Assembly: GCA_000381585.1 (NCBI GenBank)
Contig: KB906735.1
Span: 208,242-272,241, forward strand
DNA: 64,000 nt
Direction of reading: 5' to 3'
From: Acidobacteriaceae bacterium KBS 83
GTDB lineage: Bacteria > Acidobacteriota > Terriglobia > Terriglobales > Acidobacteriaceae
Shown here: positions 27,301-35,486 of the stretch, in pieces
Layout of the letters: each line of letters begins with the position of its first letter
Position numbering within the stretch: position 1 is the stretch's first letter
Translations under genes and position numbers: made by a program
Notes under the pieces: generated by a model
Seen by the model: the letters and a program-made list of their open reading frames with translations, nothing else
The model's database searches: none
Told to the model about the DNA's origin: nothing

Positions 27301-28000
27301 CAGCCGCTGCCCGGTTCGCTTTCGCCGAATCGACAACGGCAACGAGCGAGTCACGTATAAGGTCAGCGGAGACGGATACAGGAAAGGCGTACACCACGCT
27401 GATACGGGGCCGGGGAGACTGTTTGGGTTCTGCTTCTCGTATCTTGCGAATAGCGCCCTCTACCGATCTGGCGCGCAATGCGATATCGACCTGGCTTGCC
27501 GGAGGAGTTGCCACTGTCAACATGAGAGCCGCGGTGTCGCCAAAGTCGCTGTTGAACTGGATCGGCCCGGCTCCCTGCGGCAATTTATCGTTGAGCGCAT
27601 TGAGCTTGAGATTGATGTCGGCGAACTGCTTCTTCGTATCGATGACGCTATCGTCCAGCTGCACGTAGGCAAGCGATAGCCCGGGAAAGCTAATGGAGCG
27701 GATGCCGAAATCCGACGGTGACGGCGCTTTGATGAACTGGTTCTGCGCCATTGTCTGTTCTATCGGCCGGCTTACCAGTTGCTCAACCTGTTCGGCAGTC
27801 GCGCCGAGCCATTGCGTGCTGGCCACGGCCACCCGAACGGGAATCTTTGGGTCCTTGCGTTTGGGCATGTGTTGGTATCCGTACCAGCCCCATAGCGCGA
27901 CTGCGATCAGCAGCACAAAAGCAACCTGGCGATGTTCGGTAAAGAATCGCGCCGCGTTATGTGTTTGAGCTATGTACTCGGTCTCGGATCTATGACTCAT
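24320..28000 (-). CDS. RND efflux pump permease
   Basis: 1226 residues, longer than the usual 1020-1060; extra sequence lies in the periplasmic parts (for example around AAFIRDPADTEARL). N-terminal TM1 (VAFVLLIAVALWGWYGY), RPIEQTMAQN, and the TM4 segment ALGLLVDDPVLAGDSIKR with the Asp-Asp proton-relay pair place it in the AcrB/HAE1-like superfamily. The second half repeats the fold (SSFAVFLALLFQF, FMAFLGVASLVGVIVSHSIVLFDF). It works with the adaptor and TolC-like channel encoded upstream on the same strand. Drug or lipid efflux is likely; heavy-metal export is less likely as no methionine-rich site is seen. Confidence 0.92.
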   Translation of the reverse strand: MSHRSETEYIAQTHNAARFFTEHRQVAFVLLIAVALWGWYGYQHMPKRKDPKIPVRVAVASTQWLGATAEQVEQLVSRPIEQTMAQNQFIKAPSPSDFGIRSISFPGLSLAYVQLDDSVIDTKKQFADINLKLNALNDKLPQGAGPIQFNSDFGDTAALMLTVATPPASQVDIALRARSVEGAIRKIREAEPKQSPRPRISVVYAFPVSVSADLIRDSLVAVVDSAKANRAAADPHFFEGSGFIGVDITSKLSDEQLRTLGDHWVEENLHRSEIHPDAWKAAFIRDPADTEARLAAGAGDKYSYRELDDFTDLISRSLQGAPEVAKVDRKGVLSEQIYLEYSQDRLAAYGLQPSNLKDILGARNITLPGGQLEVGTKAIQIDPSGKFTSARQIGDVIISSSSSAAQSPVYLRDLVDISRGYQSPARYLNYLTWADAKGVWHRSRAITLAMPMKDEAQIGAFGKSVDAKLAAVRRYLPEDLVIVHTSDQPLQVKENISLFMDALYEAIVLVVLVSWLGFWEWRSALLMAISMPVTLAMTFGAMYLLGIDIQQVSVATLIIALGLLVDDPVLAGDSIKRALAEGHPGIVAAWLGPTKLATAIMYATVTNIVAYLPFLLVTGSTGEFLHSLPIVMTCALVASRLVSMSFLPFVAYYLLRPEKKPEKTIEEMRSAGFYGWYARIARYSIEHRWKFFIGSLVFLVFGAFVFSHLNAAFFPEDVQYWSYIDVWLPNDANLGATNDTARKVEDVVKQQAAKFAQEHAKDDGQSASVLRYVTTFVGGGGPRFWFSASPQLQQLNYAQVLVEVTNKEITPQFVRELQPVLSASIPGARLDARQLLTNPIDYPIEIRVSSTADVNTALEGSDIRQLRRIAGQVEDILRSSPLAERTRNEWGDQSAQITLTVNSDRANLAGITNMDVANSSVAGISGTTVAALQEGQKQIPIVARMRMDERARLSDIQNLYVYASQDNSKVPLAQLSQVDHELVNGRIIRLEQFRTMNIRAFPVAGHLSSEVIKDVMPRLRSLQNSLPPGFQMQIGGEYYKTQSGFKNLTMVMAISSFAVFLALLFQFKNAIKPLLVLAAAPYGMIGAFCALWIMHEPFGFMAFLGVASLVGVIVSHSIVLFDFIEERHFAGDDFENALIDAGILRLRPVLITVFATVLALFPLALHGGPLWKPLCYAQIGGLLVATVVTKLQVPVMYAIFVLDLKVLEWKAVETQPTVAAAAPSEN

Positions 28001-28040
28001 GCTCGCACTTAGGCTGACCTGTTGTACGGAGTGTGTTGTG

Positions 28041-29168
28041 CTAAGGGATCACACGAACGCGATCGCCATCTTTGACCAGAGAAACTCCAGTCGTTATGAC
28101 CCTCTCTCCCGATTGAATGCCGTTGTTTGCGGCGATCATATTGCCGTAGACATCGCCCAGAACGACCGGTCGCAGCCGCGCGGATTCGATCTCGGAATCA
28201 CCTTCGGCGACCATCACTGCAAATCCGTTCGAGCTCAGAGGATTGCGCACCACTGCGGAGACGGGCACGGCGAGCACAGATTGATCGAGCGCCTCGCCCT
28301 CGATCGCTAGTGATGCGATCATGCCAGACTTCAGTTCGTTTGAAGCATTGGGAATCGTGACTTCTACGGAGAACACCCGGCTCTTGGGATCCGCGGCAGG
28401 AGAAATCGCAGTGATTCGTCCAGCAAATTGCCGCGAAAGCGCATCCGTAGAAATGCTGAGACGCTGGCCCAGCTTCACGCGGCCGATTGCCGTATCAGGA
28501 AGACCGAAGACCGCTTTTACGGTCTGCGTGCTCGCAATCGTAAGGCCGTTGGTGGCCATCCCAACAAAGCTGCCACTATCCACGCTGCGCTTGACAATCC
28601 AGCCATCGAAAGGCGCCCGCAGCGAGCAATACCCAAGTGCTGTAGTAGCCTCGCTTACATCTGCCTTGGCTCCGGAGACGGAAGCCGTAGTGCTCTCAAG
28701 CTGCGCTTGTGCTGAATCAAAGTCCGGCTTGGTGGCGCTCTGTGACTTATAAAGGGCGGAGACTCGATCAAAGCTGAGCTTCGCCTTCTCATACTCCGCC
28801 TGGGCACGGGAGAGCTGCGCGTTCGCCTGCTGAAGCTTGTCTCGATAGCTCTGCTCACGCACCACGGCAAGAACTGTTCCCTTCCGTACGAAGTCGCCTT
28901 CATCGATATTTCGCGTTCCACCGCCAGCACTCTTCACCTGACGAACATGATCTATGTAGCCTGCGGACTGGAAAGCGAGGTCTACTTGCGAATATGGAAC
29001 GATGCTGGCCGAGTACCGCACGCTGTTTCCGATGGCAATGCTCTGCACCATCGCAGTTCGGACCGGCACTGGCGATCTTGCAGGGGCCGCAGACTCTTTG
29101 CATGAGACGAGCATGAGCGCGGCGACGGAAGCAACAGCGGCAGTATCACGGACCATTCTGCATATCAT
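28041..29168 (-). CDS. RND periplasmic adaptor (membrane-fusion) lipoprotein
   Basis: 375 residues from the ATG at 29168, which has a GAGGAG ribosome site and gives a lipoprotein signal (VAALMLVSCKES, Cys after a lipobox). Biotinyl-lipoyl-like halves flank a coiled coil (RDKLQQANAQLSRAQAEYEK, about residues 100-150). LRAPFDGWIVKRSVDSGSFV, SISTDALSRQFAGRITAISPAADP and FSVEVTIPNASNELKSGM are HlyD/AcrA-type beta-barrel motifs. It bridges the RND pump and the outer-membrane channel. The start is 4 bases after the TolC-like gene's stop. Confidence 0.92.
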   Translation of the reverse strand: MICRMVRDTAAVASVAALMLVSCKESAAPARSPVPVRTAMVQSIAIGNSVRYSASIVPYSQVDLAFQSAGYIDHVRQVKSAGGGTRNIDEGDFVRKGTVLAVVREQSYRDKLQQANAQLSRAQAEYEKAKLSFDRVSALYKSQSATKPDFDSAQAQLESTTASVSGAKADVSEATTALGYCSLRAPFDGWIVKRSVDSGSFVGMATNGLTIASTQTVKAVFGLPDTAIGRVKLGQRLSISTDALSRQFAGRITAISPAADPKSRVFSVEVTIPNASNELKSGMIASLAIEGEALDQSVLAVPVSAVVRNPLSSNGFAVMVAEGDSEIESARLRPVVLGDVYGNMIAANNGIQSGERVITTGVSLVKDGDRVRVIP

Positions 29169-29172
29169 GTCG

Positions 29173-30531
29173 TCACTCCTCTCCCAGGGCCTTCTCAAAG
29201 TTGGCCTTCGCACTCCAGAAGGCGAGCAGACTCTGCTGATACTCCTGATTGGCGTTTATTGCGGCTGCCTGCTGTTCCAACAGGTCGCGCATGAGGACGG
29301 TGGACTTACTGAACTGATCGGTCACTTCGCGCAATTTCTCATCCGCCGCGTCGCGTGCAGCGCCGGCCACTGCCACCAGTGAGCGGCTCTCACTCAGCTT
29401 CCGAAAAGTGTTGTCGACGTCGAGCAACACCTGTGAGCGAGTTTCCTGCAACTGGAACTTACTTTGCTCGACGATAGTTTCTTTTTGCTTCACGTCGTCG
29501 TGGCGCCCTCCCCAGTCGAACGGGTCCCATTTCACCTCAAAACCAGCAGAAGCGATATTTTGGGGAAGGATCTGAGTGTTTATGGGGGTCAGGTAGTGAA
29601 AGGCCGCACCAATATCCGGAATGTATTGCGCCTTAGCCAGCTTGCGATCGTAGTCTGCCCGGTGCACATCGATTTCGGCTTCTTTGACCTCCGGACGTTG
29701 CGATAAACAGGTCTGCCGGGCCAGGGTCAGGTCCATTTCTTCTGGCGATATGGGCGGAACTTGCTGGGTACGAAATGGGGTATCCAGATCGCGTCCCAGA
29801 AGGTTGTTGAGGTATTCCTTTTGGGTGGTGAGCGAGTCGCGCAATTGAGCTACTTGATATTGCGATTGTGCGAGCTTAGCCTTCACCTCGAGGCTGCTCG
29901 ACTTGAGCGCCGACTCTTCCGCAACATATTGCAGCACAACCCGGTCGGTTTCCTGATACTGCTTGACGGTCGCCCGAGCCGTTTGAAGCGAGCTTTCCGT
30001 TTGTAGAATGGCGTAGTAGGCCTGTCGTACATCCGCCACCACCGACTGCCGCTTCGCGCGATACTTTTGCCCAGCCAGATCGGCACCTAACTCCTGTTCG
30101 CGAATCGCCAGGTGAATTTTGTACAACTGCGTCAGAGGCTGCGCGATCTGGATCAAGACGTTCCCGGTGAATCCCTGCGAGAGCTTAATGTGCGTATCCT
30201 GCGCGGGCGACGGAACATTGTTGATGGTTCCGAAGATTCCCTTCTGAAACGTGAAGGAGGGCGATGTCAGATTCCCACCTCCGAAGAAATATGTGCTGAT
30301 CTCCGGGAATCGTTTGGCTTTGGTTTGCAGCACCTGCCAATGTGCTTTCGTGATGTCAAGCTGAGTGATCTTGACCGGGCGGTTGTGATCGATCGCAAGC
30401 TCGATTGCGTGCGACAGGGTGAGCTCCGGCAAATCATCAGCCACCTCCTGCGCCCCCATGCTGTTGCCTGCCATAAGCGCGGACGCCAGGAGGGTAAAGC
30501 TGCATGCTCGTGCGAGTGTTATCGACCTCAT
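29173..30531 (-). CDS. TolC-family outer-membrane efflux channel
   Basis: 452 residues with a signal peptide (SITLARACSFTLLASALMAG). TLSHAIELAIDHNRPVKI, repeated long amphipathic helices (SLQTARATVKQYQETDRVVL, VRQAYYAILQ) and AFHYLTPINTQI strands match TolC/OEP duplicates. It provides the outer-membrane exit duct for the adaptor and pump encoded next. It begins the tripartite set on the minus strand, 83 bases downstream of a small exported protein gene. Confidence 0.9.
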   Translation of the reverse strand: MRSITLARACSFTLLASALMAGNSMGAQEVADDLPELTLSHAIELAIDHNRPVKITQLDITKAHWQVLQTKAKRFPEISTYFFGGGNLTSPSFTFQKGIFGTINNVPSPAQDTHIKLSQGFTGNVLIQIAQPLTQLYKIHLAIREQELGADLAGQKYRAKRQSVVADVRQAYYAILQTESSLQTARATVKQYQETDRVVLQYVAEESALKSSSLEVKAKLAQSQYQVAQLRDSLTTQKEYLNNLLGRDLDTPFRTQQVPPISPEEMDLTLARQTCLSQRPEVKEAEIDVHRADYDRKLAKAQYIPDIGAAFHYLTPINTQILPQNIASAGFEVKWDPFDWGGRHDDVKQKETIVEQSKFQLQETRSQVLLDVDNTFRKLSESRSLVAVAGAARDAADEKLREVTDQFSKSTVLMRDLLEQQAAAINANQEYQQSLLAFWSAKANFEKALGEE

Positions 30532-30614
30532 CGCTTTTGGACCGTTCCCATCTCAGGTCAGCTGCCGCGCCTGCGAGTCCTGCGCTCCGTCGCAGCGACC
30601 AAAGCGCTGCGGCG

Positions 30615-31274
30615 CTAGCCTCTGCCATGCCTTCCGCCGCCTTGCGGGCCAAGATTGTTCAAGTCATCCAGGACGGCCTGGCGATCCTGATCGCGAAAAG
30701 ATCCGGTATTCATGACAGCCTCGATCTCGCCCTTGGACTGCTTGAGGGCCATTAAGGCCTTCAGGGGGTGCGCGGAATCAGCTTTTGCTTGCTCCAGGCC
30801 ATTCAAACTGTCCTGAAGCTGCTTGACCTGGCCTTCCGTTGGCTTGCCGAACATAACGGCAGTGAAGACATCCTTACCAAGCTTTTGCCCGGCGTTCGGA
30901 GGCTGCGCCGAAGCAGCTTGCGGTTTCTGGTGTGCCAGGAGAGCCTGCATATCCGCCTGCAAAGTCTCACGGTCCGGCTGCTTCACCGCCGCCATGATTG
31001 CCTTCATGCTGGAGACCGCTCGGTAAGGAGTCAGAAGATCGACCGGGGCGCCCGGTAAACGCTCTCCTTTGGCGGCCTTCAAGGTTTCGGCGTTTGCCTG
31101 CAATTCTTTGACTTGTGGAACGGCGATGCTGCCATTCAGCACCGCTGCCTTCATATCCTCTTTGAACTTGTCCATCGCTGGATTGGAAGGCTCAGCCTGG
31201 GCCATCGCCGAGGGCGCATGAAACAGAGCAAGAAGGACGATGGATAGCGAAACAGCTCGTAAAGCGATCTTCAT
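30615..31274 (-). CDS. Exported alpha-helical protein of unknown function
   Basis: 219 residues from the ATG at 31274, preceded by AAGAAG; this gives a clean signal peptide (KIALRAVSLSIVLLALFHAP, cleavage near SAMAQA). The mature part is helical, with two similar blocks around KAAVLNGSIAVPQVKELQAN and FTAVMFGKPTEGQVKQLQDS that look like an internal duplication. Ends Gly/His/Arg-rich. Not recognised as a known family. It sits between a DUF4410-like gene and the efflux genes on the same strand and is probably cotranscribed. Confidence 0.65.
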   Translation of the reverse strand: MKIALRAVSLSIVLLALFHAPSAMAQAEPSNPAMDKFKEDMKAAVLNGSIAVPQVKELQANAETLKAAKGERLPGAPVDLLTPYRAVSSMKAIMAAVKQPDRETLQADMQALLAHQKPQAASAQPPNAGQKLGKDVFTAVMFGKPTEGQVKQLQDSLNGLEQAKADSAHPLKALMALKQSKGEIEAVMNTGSFRDQDRQAVLDDLNNLGPQGGGRHGRG

Positions 31275-31395
31275 AATTTCTTCTTTCTCAATTGGCTCTT
31301 CCATTCCCTGCAGGGCGAAAGGGTGATCATCGGCTTCCCTTCACCCGCGGGACGTCACTCCGCTGTGAGATGAATGACGCAGATGCCGTTCGCCC

Positions 31396-32172
31396 CTACG
31401 GCGCGACCTCGCCTTTGTCATTGAGCTTGATCCAGCCTTGGGCCGCCATCACCTTGGTGATCTCATTTGCGGATGCATCTGCGGTCTTCACCACATCGTG
31501 ATTAAGCGTCTTCTTGCGGTCGGTAACAACTGACTTGGCCGCAACCGCGGCTGGATCAAGTCCGGCCGCGGCTGGAGCGACCGCTCCAACATTCTTAGGG
31601 ACCGTGGTTTCGGTCTGAAATTGCGACACGAGCACCGCTTCAGCGGGCGTTTGCAAGCGGACATCGATCTTCGCCTGAACCCCGGCAGAACCGAGGCCCA
31701 TACCGACAGTCGTACGCTCGGTCTTAGTTCCTTCGTGCAGCGCGACAAATGTTCCTTGAACGATAAGGGACCCGTCGGAAGGAGTCGTACCGGCGGCAAC
31801 GTGTTGAACCGGAATCCCGGTCTTGGCTAGTTTCTTCGCCAGCTCATCGGAAAAGGTGTGCTCCGAATTTTTGGCAACCGCCTCGGGATTTTCATCTCCA
31901 GCAATTAAATGCCGGGGACGAACACCTTGCGATTTGTCGACTTGTATGTCGGTACCGGGCACAAGATCGTAGATCAGGATCTTGCCCGGCTTTGATAAGG
32001 GACTGCCACTGTAGCTCTGCAGCGTTGTCAGGTTTACCTTGGCCGCCATCGGGCCATCGGGTTGCGCAACCGCCGTCCAGCATGAATTCGTCCCAAGAAG
32101 CAATAGCAGAGCCATGGACGCGCGGGCGGCTATTGTTTCTTTGTTCCAAGCCAAATTCCGGTCATTGTTCAC
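31396..32172 (-). CDS. Exported DUF4410-like protein
   Basis: 258 residues starting at a GTG (32172) with an AGAAGGA site 8 bases upstream; longer frames lack a ribosome site. Signal sequence MALLLLLGTNSCWTAVAQ. The body fits DUF4410-like envelope proteins: KILIYDLVPGTDIQVDKS, FSDELAKKLAKTGIPVQHV, LIVQGTFVALHEGTKTERT and VGMGLGSAGVQAKIDV. Function unknown; the GxGxGxxxV turn resembles lipid- or surface-associated folds. First gene of the minus-strand group that includes the efflux system and divergent from its likely regulator. Confidence 0.6.
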   Translation of the reverse strand: MNNDRNLAWNKETIAARASMALLLLLGTNSCWTAVAQPDGPMAAKVNLTTLQSYSGSPLSKPGKILIYDLVPGTDIQVDKSQGVRPRHLIAGDENPEAVAKNSEHTFSDELAKKLAKTGIPVQHVAAGTTPSDGSLIVQGTFVALHEGTKTERTTVGMGLGSAGVQAKIDVRLQTPAEAVLVSQFQTETTVPKNVGAVAPAAAGLDPAAVAAKSVVTDRKKTLNHDVVKTADASANEITKVMAAQGWIKLNDKGEVAP

Positions 32173-32503
32173 AGGCAAAGTCCTTCTTTGCGGTCCTCGG
32201 AGAACAACCATCAGCGGCGTGAACCGCTCAATTTTGATCATGCTTAAGGATGAGCAACTGTTGAGCAACTTAAGATGGCGCAAAGTCTGGTCTCGCCGGG
32301 GCGCGAAGTCAATGCAGACGATCTAGCCCTCAAGTCAAGCCCATCTAAAGAAATAACCATTCTGCTATCAATGACGGACGCCATTTCGCATTCATGAAAG
32401 GCTCCGCTCAGCGGTATACTCGCGTGGTCCCCCCAAGGCCACAATCCAAGGCAGTACTTACTCCTTGTGCCGATCCGCGTCCATCCAGACCCCGAGATTG
32501 TCC
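32173..32503. promoter_or_regulatory. Divergent spacer between efflux group and its putative regulator
   Basis: 331 bases separating the minus-strand DUF4410/efflux genes from the plus-strand winged-helix regulator. It must hold both promoters, but no strong -35/-10 or palindrome stood out by eye. Short frames here show no protein signature. Confidence 0.4.
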
Positions 32504-34558
32504 ATGCCCGAGCCGTCAATACGATTTGAGGAATTTGAGCTTGACGTCGACAGCTGCGAACTGCGGCGATCCGGACGTCCCGTCAAGCTCGAACGAATTC
32601 CGATGGAGCTCCTGATTCTGCTATTGAAGAGTCCAGGAAAACTGGTCCGCAGAGAGACCATCGAGCAACACATCTGGGGCGGCAATGGTGTTCTCGAGAC
32701 CGAGCACAGCATTAACACGGCCATCAACAAACTGCGAATGATTCTCCGGGACGACTCCAGGGACCCGCACTTTATCCGCACCGTGATCGGGCATGGTTAT
32801 CGCTTCATTGCGAATGTGAAGCACGCGGAACCGATCGAGGAGTCCCCTTCCCCTTCGCACTCGCTTCCCCCTTCGGGTGTGCTTGCTACGACGACGAACG
32901 GCATGGCGACGGTACATGAGTTTCGTCGCCAGCCGGCTGCCACGCCCAATGGAACCGGGATAAAACAGGCGGCTATACCGGATTCGGCGGCTATTCCAAA
33001 TCAGCCTCGAATCCAGGCTCCCACCCTGGAATCAGCACAGCCGCGAGGAAACCGCGTAGCCGCCGGCAAGTGGTTTATCGCTGGCTCTCTCGCATCAGTG
33101 ACCGTGATCGCAATCATTGCTGGGTTAGTTCACCTTATGCCCACGCCCAAAACTCCGTTACGGCAGTCTGAAGCTTTGCCCGGATTCCAATCGATAGCCG
33201 TACTGCCCTTCCTCAATCTTGCGCAAAATTCAAAGCAGGACTATCTGGTTGACGGCATGACCGACCAGCTTATTTCAGACCTTGCGATGAGCACACCATT
33301 GCGAGTGATCTCTCGCCGGTCGGTGATGCAGTACAAGGATGTGCAACTGCCGTTGCAGGAAATCGCGAAGGCACTCAACGTGGACGCAATCGTGGAAGGC
33401 TCCTTCCTGCGCGAAGGGAAAGAGATTCGCATCACGGCGCAGTTGCTGGATGCGCACAACGACCGGCATTTATGGGCGCAAACGTATCACGAGAGCGGTA
33501 AGAACTCGCTCGCTATGCAGGATCAGGTGACGAACGATATTGCCCGCGAAGTGGCCCTCGCTATCGGCAGCTCGTTTACCGGATCGAAACCGCACAGCAC
33601 CAATGAGCAGGCGAGGAATGCCTACCTGCGCGGACGATATCTCTGGAATGAACGCACTGTGAGTGGCCTCGCCAAATCCATCGAATACTACACCGATGCA
33701 ATCCGCGCCGATCCCGACTATGCCGAAGCCTATGCAGCGCTTTCAGAGTCATACGTCACGTTGGGAAGCTATGGCAGGACAAATCCCGCCGAAGCGCTTT
33801 CGAAAGCCCAGTCAGCTGCCGAGCATGCACTTGCACTTGATAGCAACCTGAGCGCGGCACATACCGCTTTGGCAGGGGTGAAAACCGACCGAGATTGGGA
33901 TTGGAGGGGAGCTGAGGAAGAGTACAGGCGTGCCATTGCAATAAACCCGTCGGACTCAACTGCTCATCACTGGTACGGTCTTCACCTTGCCCGCATGGGA
34001 AAAGCCCAGCGGGGATTAGCAGAATTAGAACGAGCGCTTTCGCTCGATCCGCTCTCCTTGATCATCGCTACTGATATGGCCGAAACCTACTATTTGTTAC
34101 GTAAGCCCGAGGAGGCGATGACCCAGGTGAACGAAGTTCTCGCACTCAATCCAGAATTTGCGCAAGCCCATTTGGTGAAGGGAAAGATTCTGGAACGGCT
34201 GCATCAATATCGCGAAGCGGAAGAAGAATTCACGGCATCGTCCCGGCTCTTCGGCGGCGGGAGCAACCTCGACGCCGAACGCGCCCATGCTCTCGCGCTC
34301 GCTGGCGAACCACAACAAGCTTTAAAGATTGCGCAGGACCTCGAACGTGTGTCAGAGCAGCGCTATGTCTCCGACGTCCATCTTGCGCAGATCTACTGCG
34401 CCCTGCAACAAACCAACGCCGCCATGATTTGGCTGGATCGCGCCTATATGCGCCATGACGCAGGCATGAACATGCTCGGCGTTGATCCGCTTTTCGACGG
34501 CTGCCGGGCAGACGCACATTTTCAGGAACTGCTTAGGCTAATTAAGCTCACCGGATGA
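32504..34558 (+). CDS. CadC-like one-component regulator with winged helix, TM segment and TPRs
   Basis: 684 residues from ATG 32504 (a TTG at 32465 is less likely). An N-terminal OmpR/PhoB-type winged helix spans about 5-100 (FEEFELDVDSCELRRSGR, IEQHIWGGNGVLETEHSINT, IRTVIGHGYRFIANV). A transmembrane segment near residue 190 is WFIAGSLASVTVIAIIAGLV. Then a TolB/FlgO-like domain (SIAVLPFLNLAQNSKQDYLV, LNVDAIVEGSFLREGKEIRI) and C-terminal TPRs (AIRADPDYAEAYAALSESYV, LALNPEFAQAHLVKGK). Family members bind DNA directly from the membrane without a kinase. It is divergent from the efflux group and likely controls it. Confidence 0.88.
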   Translation: MPEPSIRFEEFELDVDSCELRRSGRPVKLERIPMELLILLLKSPGKLVRRETIEQHIWGGNGVLETEHSINTAINKLRMILRDDSRDPHFIRTVIGHGYRFIANVKHAEPIEESPSPSHSLPPSGVLATTTNGMATVHEFRRQPAATPNGTGIKQAAIPDSAAIPNQPRIQAPTLESAQPRGNRVAAGKWFIAGSLASVTVIAIIAGLVHLMPTPKTPLRQSEALPGFQSIAVLPFLNLAQNSKQDYLVDGMTDQLISDLAMSTPLRVISRRSVMQYKDVQLPLQEIAKALNVDAIVEGSFLREGKEIRITAQLLDAHNDRHLWAQTYHESGKNSLAMQDQVTNDIAREVALAIGSSFTGSKPHSTNEQARNAYLRGRYLWNERTVSGLAKSIEYYTDAIRADPDYAEAYAALSESYVTLGSYGRTNPAEALSKAQSAAEHALALDSNLSAAHTALAGVKTDRDWDWRGAEEEYRRAIAINPSDSTAHHWYGLHLARMGKAQRGLAELERALSLDPLSLIIATDMAETYYLLRKPEEAMTQVNEVLALNPEFAQAHLVKGKILERLHQYREAEEEFTASSRLFGGGSNLDAERAHALALAGEPQQALKIAQDLERVSEQRYVSDVHLAQIYCALQQTNAAMIWLDRAYMRHDAGMNMLGVDPLFDGCRADAHFQELLRLIKLTG

Positions 34559-34677
34559 CTCATGAGAGGCGGGTGGGTATCAGTTCATTGGTAACTTGGC
34601 AGAAGTTTGGAATAGTTGATTCGATCGAGCGCGCGAGCGGTCGGTCACGTTCTCTCAACTTTGCGGAAGCACCCACC

Positions 34678-35310
34678 TCAGTGAGGTGCGGGAAGAGATG
34701 AACTGGCCGACGGTCCCCCATTGACTAGCAAGTCTTGTTTCACTCTCACCTGGCCGGCTTCCGTGTCACGCCTGAGATCGTTATTGAGCACAGCCTTCAA
34801 ACGGGCGAGCACGTGCGCCGCTCCTTCATTCTGATGCAGCCTGCGCAACAGTAGAAACTGCCGATTCAATGCCGATTGATTTCCAGGTTGCAGCTTAGGA
34901 GCGACATTTATGTGATCAAGTGCATCGGCATCGCGTCCCTCCTGCATCAACAGCTTCGCCATTAGAATCTGCGCTTCTCAGAGTCCGGTCTTGTGACGAG
35001 CGATGTTGTCAGGAGGGTGATTGCTCTCTCATATTCCGGCTGACCGGGCAGCGCACCTGAACGAATCAGAAGATCGGCGAGTAAATAATTAGTGACAGCA
35101 TCCTTCGGTGTGATAGTGAGTTGCTTCTGGAGCAGCGCCTTCTCTTTGTCCACCTGATTGCGATCTGAGTAAAGGAGGCTCATCGCAATGGCGCTATGCG
35201 GCTGATTCGGCTCCAGCTCTGCAGCAGTAGTGAAATCGCCCTCGGCCCTCTTTGTGTCTGGCCAATTGAGCATACGCGACACCGCGAATGAGAAAGAGCG
35301 AGGAGGCTTT
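34678..35310 (-). pseudogene. TPR-protein remnant, frameshifted and truncated
   Basis: Three successive frames read as one TPR protein: RGVAYAQLARHKE, then AEGDFTTAAELEPNQPHSAI..., then EAQILMAKLLMQEGRDADAL through a stop at 34678. One-base shifts are needed near 35245 and near 34970 (between PDSE and EAQIL). No intact start is seen. It lies downstream of a LacI-type operator (35377-35388) oriented as if that site once controlled the full gene. It probably represents a deleted operon of the adjacent LacI regulon. Confidence 0.65.
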
Positions 35311-35376
35311 CGGAATCCGGGCGATTCCTGCCGTTGCTGCCATCACGGATCGCTGCTCCAGAATTTTGCTTCTTTT

Positions 35377-35388
35377 TGAAAGCTTTCA
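35377..35388. promoter_or_regulatory. LacI-type operator, copy 1
   Basis: TGAAAGCTTTCA is a perfect 12-bp palindrome with a central GC step, the usual form of a LacI/GalR-family site. The identical palindrome with matching T-rich flanks occurs at 36756-36767. It sits just upstream of the TPR pseudogene on the minus strand. Confidence 0.7.
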
Positions 35389-35486
35389 TTTTCTCGACGG
35401 AAAGACTAGTAGTACTCTCAGAAAATTGTCAATAGTAAAAATTAGAGAGGTGAAATCCCTAGAACGTGAGGGTGTGTTTAAGAGCC

